Assembly (NCBI GenBank): GCA_965644315.1
Contig: CBFFRQ010000029.1
Coordinates: forward strand, 62,001 to 126,000
Direction of reading: 5' to 3'
DNA length: 64,000 nucleotides
From: Caecitellus pseudoparvulus
Lineage: Eukaryota; Bigyra: Bicosoecida
Numbering within the stretch: position 1 is the stretch's first letter; every line of letters begins with the position of its first letter. Below the pieces are notes generated by a model. That model did not search any database, was not told the DNA's origin, and saw nothing but the letters and a program-made list of their open reading frames with translations. The position numbers and the translations under genes are program-made. Shown here in pieces: positions 33,390 to 43,600 of this stretch.

Positions 33390-34851
33390 ATGGGGAACTG
33401 CTGTGGGGGGAAGCAGGCGGTGGCCCCTGGCAAACGGTGAGGACTGTCTCAGGAGCCGCGAGACGCTTGCTCGCGCATCAGGGATCATGTGCCTCCTGCT
33501 GTCTCCGTGCAGAGATCCGCCTTCTAACCTGGAGCTCCGCATCCAGAAAGCCCTGCAGTTCATCGTTGAGCAGAGGCAGCAGGCCGCACTGCGACGGCAG
33601 CCAAGCGCCACCAGCATGGCTGCAGGGGGCGGGGACATGGCAAACTTTAACCGCATCATCCTCAAATTCCCCACTATTCGAGCGGCATTTGCCTCCATCC
33701 GCAAGGTGCGCCGACCCTGAGCCGCGAGGCCCCTCTCGTAGCGTTTCGGTGAAGAGCGTTTCGGAAACTCTGAAGCTGTCCCTTCCCGGCCCACAGGTGT
33801 TCCACGCGTTCGACGAAGATAAGAATGGCGTCATCGATAAAGACGAACTGAAAACTGCGATGGAGACGCTGGGGGCTACGCTGACAGATGCAGAACTCGC
33901 CGAGATGTTTGAGGTGCGCTACCTCGCCCGGCAACCATGGCCAGCTTGGCCCAGTGAAGGACTGGCACCAAAGCCACGCTGAGCTGCACACCAGGCGCCC
34001 ACCACTACTTCTACCCTACCCTTTGCAGGAGATGAGCATGTCTTCGTCTTCACAGGGCCTGAATTTCCGGGAGTTTCTGCTCTGCCTCAGCATCGGCAGC
34101 GTGTTGCAGCTCTTCCCGCTCATGAAGGCATACAGCAGCCATGAGCTGCCTCCGCTGTGAGTGATGGCGCGGTTTGTGTTGCCTTGGTTACTGCTTTATT
34201 CGCTCCGTTTCTGCTCCTTTGTAGGGAGACGAAGGACTCTGATGTCGGCAGCTCGCAGCCCATGTCAGCACGCAGCTCAGCCTCCATGACAGAAGGGTCA
34301 GGACTGTACCTCCGGGTGAGTGCCTTGTGAACGCTCTGGTTGTCTGGAGACCCACTTGAACGCGTTGGTCTGCCTCGCCGCCCGCTTGTGTCCAGGGCCA
34401 AAAACTGGTGAAAGCGCTGCAGCACGTGCTGGAAGCGTACGTGCTCTTCGATGCGGATGCATCTGGGACCATTGACAAGGAAGAGGTCTTGCACATGGTG
34501 GCTGAGAAGGGGGCGAAGGGGGGTGGCAACATGGCCAGCGCCTTGCTCTCAGAGGAACGGTGGGCGGAGCTGGACTGGGACAAGGATGGCAAGATCACGT
34601 TCGTGGAGTTCCTGTACGCATTCGAAGCGTGGGTCGGCGTGGATGATGAAGACTCTGATGAGAGCGATGGTGATGGTGCTGACCTTATCCTACCCACGGC
34701 CAGCAGTGGAGCGGCAGCTGCCCTGGCGCTGGATGCGCCGTCCCCGGAGTCTCCGCAGGGTGCTGGGGCCACAACTACTGCTGCTGTCGGGCCCGCGACT
34801 GGATCGGCGGCCTTGCCAACGCCACAAGATGCTCAGTCTCAGCCCTCGTAG
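33390..34851 (+). CDS. CML22-like EF-hand calcium sensor with N-terminal lipidation motif
   Basis: Six exons (33390-33436, 33513-33705, 33797-33913, 34029-34156, 34225-34315, 34396-34851) all join in phase and give 343 residues. The protein starts MGNCCGGK, a typical N-myristoylation (Gly2) plus palmitoylation (Cys4, Cys5) site, so membrane attachment is likely. A helical region (FNRIILKFPTIRAAFASIRK) leads into the first EF-hand, DEDKNGVIDKDEL, then LNFREFLLCLSI. A second pair follows, DADASGTIDKEEV and DKDGKITFVEFLYAF. This order closely resembles the plant CML22 group as I recall it. The EF-hands keep acidic residues at the calcium-coordinating positions. The last 80 residues are disordered and Ala/Pro-rich. 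Unlike most neighbours, its introns are spread along the gene. Confidence 0.88.
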
Positions 34852-35050
34852 ATCGTGATGCTTGTGGCCAGAGCACGCTTCCTAGGAAACGGCAATGTGG
34901 TGCCGGTGTCCTGGGGCATTGCTGTAGTTGAATGTATGCCTGCCCATTGTTGACAGGTGCCACCAGAGTGGCACAATCTACTGCCCAGAGACACATCAAA
35001 GAAGACTTTGTCCACGCCGCGTGTCTCGCACACCGCTGCTGCGTGGTGCG

Positions 35051-37615
35051 ATGCAGCAGCGGCCGAGTCACTTCGGCTCCCCGGCTGGCGCACACATACT
35101 GCGCAAAGGCACACCGCAAGGAGAAAAGCACGAATTCCCATCGCGTACATCATGCGCAGAGTTGGAGCCCCCGTGCACGAGCCCACCCCGCAAGGTGAGG
35201 TTGCTCGTGCGTCACCAATCCAGGCGCCGTGCGGAAATGCACTTGCACCACGATCTCGTGCTTGCAAACTCAAATACAGGCAAGAAGATCCTCAGGAGCG
35301 CAGCTGAAGCGCCTTGGCAACCACGATGTCGAGCAAGTGTGCCGCATCGACCCCCTGCCCTATCTGCCTCTGCCCAGTGCCTTGCGAGCAAGTCTGGAGA
35401 GCCTGGCCCCTTGTCCCGTGACAGCCAAGGAACGCAGCGGGGAGAGGGGCGCGCGCCAAGCGACCACAGAAGACCCCAAAGAGACACATCTACTTTTCCA
35501 CCAACGGAGTCAGCAAAGCGAGCGCAGCATGACGATGGGCGCACCCTCTTCGGGCGAAAGCGAGGTGGTTTGCGGACAGGTGATTACCGCAAGTCTGCTG
35601 CGGTCCTGTCGCCTACAGACCCAGACTATCCGAGCGGATTTACTGCTGATGGCCAACGAGTCGACTTCATGCTTCGGCAGCATGGGGGGGTGCTTCGGCG
35701 CCCAGCGTACAGGGAGCAGCTAGTCCCAACAGCTGGTGTGCAGGGGACGACTACACGGTCGCGATGCGGCTGGAAGTCGAGAGAGAGGGCAGACATCCAC
35801 AATGTGGGGCGCCAGAGCTTGGCCAGGTCATACATCCCCGGGGTCGTGGACGTTGCAGCTGAAGAAGCCAAGGTGCGAGTGCTGGCAGCCAGTGCACGGG
35901 AGAGCGAGTCGAACGAGGTCCAGAGCGAGGCTGGCTCCTCACACATCAGCCAACGAAGCTTTCAGGGCCTGCAGATAGCGGACATCGATGCAATTCCCTC
36001 TCTGGCCCACACCCCAACGACTTCCCTTCCTTCAAGCACCCGCTCGCCCAGAACGAGTGCCACCTGGGACAGCCTGCCAACTGGCGGGTCACGCGAGACA
36101 ATGGCGTGGGACGCCCCAGCCGTCCGGCCAGACCTAGCACCACCTTCACTTAATCAGTATATGCTTTCTCGAGAGGACCACTTGCGCACACTGAAGGGAC
36201 CTGTCGGGGGGCCACAGGCCGCGGTGGCCGGAAGAGTCTCCGGATTTCTCTCCGCAGCTTCACATATGAAGCACCCTGGCACAGCATCGCGTGAAGCTGA
36301 GCCAACTGTAGCACCGAGTACACAGCCGGATGTGCGTGGTGGGACCGTTCCCGTGCCGTGGGATATTCTCGAGCGGATACAAGAAGACCGCGCATCCTCC
36401 CAACAATTGGTTGCGACCGCCACCCACCGCGAAGTTGAAAGCTGCCCAGGCATTCGCCCAGGGAGGAGACCGGCTGCGACCATTCTCAAAATGACCGATC
36501 CTTTTGCCCAAGCCGTGCCTGCAGCTGGGAGACCTTCATCCCCGTCCACAGCTCACTTTTCACACATGCAGGCACGTGTGCCATTCTCCAACGAGCCAGC
36601 GGCAATGTTCGTGCGTGCTGGGCAGCAGCTCGTCGGAGAAACTGCATCTACACCAAGTGCACAACCGCTTTGATTGGCGCTTCAGCTGGAAGGTACACCG
36701 CTCAGACCAACCATGTCCGGCCAGCAAGACCCTAACCACAGTGCTAGCGCTGACATTCCTGAGCCTGAAATCAACACTGATGTCATCAAGCTTGCTCGAT
36801 GTGGCATGCTCGCAGGCGTGCGGTCTGCTTTCGCCAGAGCTCAAGCAGCGCAGGACGCCGGAAACGATGCGGGCGCTGTGCAAGAGCTTGCCGCTGCCAA
36901 GGACGCCTATGGAGCAAGCTGCATGACGTGGGCAGTGCGGAATGGCTTCAAGGGCCTCACCAAGTTCCTGGTTGAGCAAGAGAGTGATGTCGAGACGCTG
37001 TCGTACGGAGGCCTTATGGTGCGGAATGCCAGCATTCTCGGCGAGTCACTTTGAGCAGCCGAAACGCCACTGAAACGCCTATTTTGCTCGCGCAGCCCAT
37101 ACACCACGCGGCAAATCAGACCCAAGAGAGCATGCTTGCGATACTTGCCGTGGATTCTGGTCGTACAGCAGCGGCTTCCTCTGCTGGAAACACTGCTCTG
37201 CACTTCGCCGCAGGCCGTGGCATCGTGCGACAGGTGCAGCTTTTGTTGCGTGCAGGAGCTGATCCCAATGCTCAGAATGCCGCAGGTCAAACCCCCACAC
37301 ACGTTGCCGCTTCTGCTGGATTTAGTTCTGTCATTCGTGCTCTTCAAGAGTCAGGTGCAGATCTACAAGCCCAAGATGGCAAAGGGAACACCCCTCTTCA
37401 CCTTGCCTGTGCTTGCGGGCATGCAGACGTTGTAAGCGACCTTGTGAAGATGGGCTGCACGGAAACCCCCAACAGGTACGTGCTCTGAGGGGTATGAACG
37501 TTTATCCTGCTCCGCAACCTTACTACCCATGCTTCTTTGGCGCAGGCGAGGAGAGACACCAGGCAACGCGGCGTGTACGGAAGCAGTGCGAGGCGCTCTT
37601 TCGCAAAGAAGCTGA
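35051..37615 (+). CDS. Ankyrin-repeat protein with long disordered N-terminus (possibly two genes)
   Basis: A 541-codon frame runs from ATG 35051 to TGA 36673 and an ankyrin frame begins at ATG 36713, only 39 bases further on. A good intron, 36611-36685 (donor GTGCGT, acceptor CTTCAG, phase 0), joins the two. Further exons are 36686-37018, 37096-37475 and 37546-37615, giving about 780 residues. The N-terminal 520 residues are low complexity with one conserved-looking segment (DYPSGFTADGQRVDFMLRQHGG). The C-terminal part has an alpha-helical region and ankyrin repeats (NTALHFAAGRGIV, TPTHVAASAGF, NTPLHLACACGHADVV, ending GETPGNAA). Function is unknown; ankyrin repeats mediate protein binding. 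If the genes are separate, the ankyrin protein is 251 residues (ATG 36713). The stop is 24 bases from the convergent gene at 37640. Confidence 0.6.
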
Positions 37616-37639
37616 GCAATTTAGAAGTGCGAAGTTAAA

Positions 37640-40600
37640 TTAGTCATCCAACAAGGGTGCGCTGATGGTGCCGTTGCCCGGCCCGAAGAATTCACGCAGC
37701 TGCTCGTGAGTGGGAGGCTTCACCTCGCCCTCTTCACAAACCACTTCAACCCCCTCATCGTCGAAGTAGAAGGCAGCCCCTTCTTCTGTCCGAAAGAAAG
37801 TAAGACCTTGCCTTTCTGTGTATGCATACGTGCCGTCTTCGCACCTCTGCCAAGGGAAACCAAGGCCGTCAACACCCCAGGACACTCCATCCCCCCACAG
37901 CTCCTCCTCCGCCTCGTGGGACGTTGCATCCTCGCCATGGCTTACTTGGCGCCCCTCTGCCCTTGCCGCCGCCTTCACTGCATCGGGGGCATTCCAAATT
38001 GTCTCCGTTGTGAAGAATGATGGCCTGCTGGAGTCCTGGCTGCTTTGAGCCAGTGCTGCTTCCTGCTGCAAACGGGCGGAGATTGCGGCTTCAGAAGTCG
38101 GTGCCTTCGAGCTCGATTTTGACAAAAGAGGGTGGGCACCCTTTCTTACTGGGGGGTAGTGTACCGTCAACCAACCAGGCGGGGCACCCTTGCGCTCTCC
38201 TGATAGCTGATCTACATACTCAAAGGTGTCTGACTCGGGCACGTACTCGCAGACATACCGGCGCTTCAACAGCCGACGCACCTCGCAGCGCGCCAAAAAG
38301 CCTTTTGCAATGCGCTGAATAGCTGATGCTGCTTCGCTATTGTTTCGGTACACTCTGGGACGCCGCCGGCTCCCACCTGCACCCGATGAGATTGCACGAG
38401 CAGGAACAAATACTGCGCTCCCTTCTGCTGTCTCTGGAGGATCTGCCTGAGGAGTGTCAGCAAGGCGTGAAGTGGCCGCAGGAGATTCAGATCCGACGAA
38501 GGTGTCTGGCTCCGCTGAGCCGTGCGGCAGCTCACCCTCTGCGGTGAGTGTCGAGGCGGTTGCATAACCGTGAAGGGAGTAGTTGGTCTCCGCAGAACCA
38601 GCATGTGCTGCAGTTTCCAGGTTGCTCAGGATCTCCGCCGCCGTGGTTTCGTTCGGGGGAACAGGGTCGAAGTATGTCATTTCGCCGCTCGCCCTGTACA
38701 TGTATGCTGCCCCAGTGTCGTCACGGTAAAATGACACCCAAGACGCATCTGTGTAGCATGTGTACCCATCCACATCCACACTCCACGGGAAGCCGTCTGC
38801 GTCAATGCCATACGCGGCGCTTGCATGCGCTTCAGCAGCACTGCTGTGCACATCAACCGTCTCCACGCCTGTTGAGGGGACTGTCGAATCTTGCCAGGTC
38901 TCCTCTTCGGCATCTTCAACATGGAGGCCGTGGTCAGTGGCAGACTCTCCGTCAGCAGGCGTCTGCAGCTGTGGTGAGTCGTACATGATTTCTCCGGCCT
39001 CCAAGCGGCGCAGGACCTCCTCTGGCGTTCCAACCTTCTGCATCCATCGAAGGACGAACTCCTCTGCATCGTGCAGCCGAGGGGACCTTTGGCGAAGCGT
39101 TTGGAAGCGCTCGCCGAGGCGGGCCTGGACTTCGCCGCGGGCAAGCCATCCGCGCACCACAGCCTGAATAGTCGAAGCGAACCGATCCACAGGCTTTGCT
39201 GCAAGCTTTGCTAGCATGGAGATCGACCACTGCGGCAGGCACAGGCTGAGGGTGCGTTCTCTTCGGTATCTGGCCCCAAGCTTGCCTTGCCACATGGTCG
39301 TCCAGGGCCCCGCAAACACTTGCTCCTGAACGATTTCGAATGCAGAATCAAAGGCGCTGATGGGGAATGGCACCTTATCTTGGCTCTCCAGAATGCCATC
39401 CCTGATGTTCATGGGAATTATGGGAATGCGCTGAGGTTGCCGGACAAACTGGTCAATGATGCGCGAGGCTGCCGAGACCCGCACTGTCTCCACCCGCCGC
39501 TCCAAGTCGAAATTACTTCCGATGTTGATGCGCCGCTTGTCTATGGAGCGGTATGCAAGGACTTCAGCCAGAAAAAGCACACTGTCCTCGATGCCTTGGC
39601 GCCGCGCAGTCTGTGCCAGCATGCGCGTCCATCGCTTCACGGCCAATGCCTGCTGCAGCTCAGCCGTGCTTGGAACGAGTTTGAACTGCAACATGTGATT
39701 GCTGGAACCTGGACCCTCCTCATCGGAGCTTGAAGCTCCATCTGAGTCAATACGGGCACTGACTGAGAAGAACTCTGGCGCGGAGGCAAGTGCTGCGAGA
39801 GCCTCCTGCTCGCCCTGTTGCCGGGCTGGCTCGAAGGCGTCCTCTGAAATGAGAGGATCCAGCTCTGGCATCTGCTGAAACAGTGAATCTCCGGTGTACT
39901 GTCCATACATCCATCGCTGCAGAAGGCGCCAAGAAACACCCAAGCACACCAAATGCGACGTGCGGTTGTGTCGACAAGATGCTCTGAACTCAGCACGCTG
40001 CCGCCTCTTTTGGTACACTGCATCCTCTCGCATCATGTCAAGGGTTTCTCGCTGAACCCTTGTTAATTCTAACACCTTCATCGTGTCCGCCAAAGCATGC
40101 CTGCGCTCCTGCTCGCTTGTGCGCCTGCCGTTGAATAGCAGGTGGCCATCATCGGCCGACACGGCGCCAACACTCTCGCGGCGCTTCCATGACTCCTCAG
40201 CATCGAACGCAGACAAAAGGTCCTGGTAGTACTGTTCCATTTTATGGTTTGCTTCGTAAGCAAGCCCAGCTGAGCTGAGGCTCTCGGTCAACAGCGTGAC
40301 GGCAGACCGCACATCCTCGTGTGCTGGGTGCACCGAGTGTAAGCGGAGGAGTTCCAAAGCCTCGCACAGGACCGATTGAGCAAGCTGAGCATCTTGCTCA
40401 AGCGAGTGCAGTCGCCCAAGCAGTACCAGAGTCCCTGAAAACCCCAGGTGCTGTCTCGGGAGGTTAATCTTTTGTCTCTGCATCAGACCTGTCAGCGTGC
40501 GCTTGGCCGCTTGCAAGTCCCCACGATCCATTTGGCATGCAGCCATTTGCAGCTCAGGGGGGCGTTCATACATGCTTTGAACCCTCAAGCGCGCGAGAGT

Positions 40601-43600
40601 TCGGCGAGATTCCCGGTCAGCCGCCTCCGCCTCAGCTCGCTCTGTCTCAGCTTGCTTGCTCAGGGCCTGCTCTGCTTCGAGGTTCCGGACAGCATTCCCC
40701 ATGGCCTGCTTCGCACGTTCAACGTCAACAAGGTTGTCCAGTGTTGACCGAGACTCCGCAAAACTCGCTCTCTTTGCGCTCGACCCCGCGACTCGTGCTG
40801 ATGACGGCGAGGCGCCTTCCTGCCTCCACTCTTGGCCTGGAAGGGGCACACCTAAGCCGAGGGATTGCAGTTGGCGTGAGGCCTCGTGTAGCAGTGCTCC
40901 CCGCCCAGTGGCACTGAAACCCTCCGCTTTCTCCTCGCGTTCTGCTTCCAGGCCCAATGTCTGCTGTGCGCTGCCTTGCAGCAGGGCAGCGCGCCGAAGG
41001 ACTGTCGCTTTGGCTTCAGGCGAGCCGACGGTCTCCCCATCAAGCCCTGCCTCCAAACTCTGGGCCAGACGGGACAGTCGCAAGATGTCATCTTCAAAGG
41101 TTTCACGAAGTGCTTCGCCTCCCTGAATGCTAGCTTCGTGCTCAGCAGCCAACAAGGCCGCCATGCGCTGCAGCCTCGCAGCCTTCTTCTCACGCAAACG
41201 CTCTGCCTTTTGGGTTCGAGCGAGCGCAGCTCGCTCTTCTTCCGCCGCATTTGACGATGCGTGTGGAGTTGGAGGCCCTTCTGTTGGGACCTGCGCATCT
41301 ACCCCAGACAGAAACTGGCCCGGCGAGAATGCCCGAAACACAGCAAGGGCTGCAGGGTGCGTTTGCGTCGTTGAATCAAGGGACCCAGCAGGTAGAGCAG
41401 CTCCATCTCCTTCAATGCCATCAGGTGCAGATTCTCGTTTTCCCATGTCAGACTTAATGGGCAGGACAGCACTGGGGGGCGTGCCAGTGGATGACCCGAC
41501 CTTGGACTTGTAGTGAGTCAGCATGGCCGCCTCGGCGAGCCTGCGCTTTTCATGCAACGGGAGGTCGGACTTAGCCCCCGGTCCAGCTGCGCTGGACGTG
41601 CTTATGAGAGCTTTGAGCTTCTCAAGTGCTTTTATGTCGCCAAGTTGCGATTGTCGGAGGAGAGCAGCCTTAGTCGCGATGCGACGGGCCCGCTCCCGAG
41701 CAGCTTGCCCGATCAACCCACGGGACGTCATTTGCCAGCCCACTGACCCAGGTCGAAAACGCTGACGAGCTTGGCGAGCTTCAAGACTGTCAGCTTGCGG
41801 ACGAACGCGACCTAATTCTTCAATAACCGCCAGGGTTGCACTCCCAGGATCACCCGAGCCGCCATCGTCTGCAGCGGCGGTGACGCTTGGGAGTGCACCG
41901 GTGAACTCAGGGTCCGCAGCCAGCAGGAGAGATGCCGCAGTTGCTACGATGCTGCGTTCTGTTGCAGCCTTCGCATCTTTGCTTGCTTCCAGCTTGGCTG
42001 CTCGAAGGCGGGAAACCGCACTAAGCGCTGGGTGATCCCCTCCGTTCTCGCTTTGCCGAGCCTCTTGCAGATCACGAGACAAGCCCTCCGAGAAGCGGTG
42101 TTGCAGGACCTCTGTCGGAGACACAGCTGCGGCGCTGATGCCTGTTCGTCCAGATGCTGCTGTGCTGGGACGGGTACTAGCAGCTGTGCTCTGCGTGTCT
42201 GTCGATGCATCGCCAGGTGTCAGCAGCGCCGCTGACTCCAGAGTCTTGCTGAGTGAAACATGGTTTCTGACCCGTGTTATGCCACCCATTAACTTGTTTC
42301 GGATCAGTGAGAGGGCCTCCTGCTCTTTGCTTGCCTTGGACGCCCGCTGGGCCATGATGCCGTCGCTGAGACCATCGGGTGGAATAGGCTTGAACCTGTG
42401 GTGGCGATGCCCATCTTGCTTCGCCAACCACAGCGTGCACCGCTCACAAAGCTTCCGGTGCGAATTCAAATCTCGCAACCTTGCAGCTCGCTTGGAACAG
42501 TTGTCACACAGTTGATTTTGGCGCAGGACGATGACAGGAGCACTGTCCCCGCCGGCGCCTGAACCATGCTCTGCAAGCAGCCGGGCGCTGACCGCCCCTT
42601 CGTAGCCGGTGAGGAAGTTTCCAAAGGCAATCTGAGCACTAAGGGCTGCGTCAAGATCGTGGCGCGCGCGCTTCACCAGCTTCTTCTGCAGCTGCCCTCT
42701 GCTCCTCAAGCTTGCCCGGCTCTTGCCTGTGCGCCGCATGGCATCTTGCACCGCGGCCTCCTCCAGACCTGCCTCAACCTCAGCTGCGCGCATGCGAATC
42801 TGTCGGATGGCTTGCCTGCGGACCACTGCACTTGGGTGTGCTGCCAAGGCAAGGATGGACTTGGACGGCTTCAAGCGAAACTGGCTTTCATCCAGGTCGT
42901 AGCCCAGCCACAATTCAGGCAGAACTCGCCGAACGCCTGCTGGGGCACGTGGATCACAGTCCCACTCTCCGGGCTCCGGCACCACATCGTCCAACTCCTC
43001 GCCGAGCTCTTCCTCCTGCTCAGCCGCAAGGGACTGCCTTTGCTGTAAAGCGCTTGACGCTTTGGCTTCTGCCTCAAGCTTCTTCTGCCGCTCAGCAGCC
43101 TCCTCTTGCTCTCGGTGACGTGCGGCTTCAGCAGCAAAGTTCGAAAACGCTGCCACGGCCGTGCGCCGGATGTTCCCCACTCTCGAAGCTCTGTGCGTTG
43201 CCTGCAACTGAGCCTGAAACACGCGCTCGACATCCTGTGCACGTGCAGTCTCTCCCCCAATGACCTTCATCCACTTGCCGACGACTTCAAAGACGCTGTG
43301 TCCGCGCTTCAGAAGTGCAGCAGCTGCTCCTGTTGTCGAGCTTGCCACTGGCAGGGCAGGTTGACCGGACTCTGCCCCTTGCATCGTGTTGCCCTTCCAT
43401 TGTGCCTTGCCAAGGCGGCTGTCAATAGCTTGCTTCATGGCAGCGATGAACTCTTCTTCAACCACTGATAAGATGGCTTGCCTCTCCGACATGCGAGGCT
43501 GTGCGGTGCCCAGTGGGCGAAGGGTGGACAATTTCTGACCTGGTCCGGCGAGCAACCTCTGAACCTTGGATACAACGTCAGAGGTGTCGAATGTCAACGG

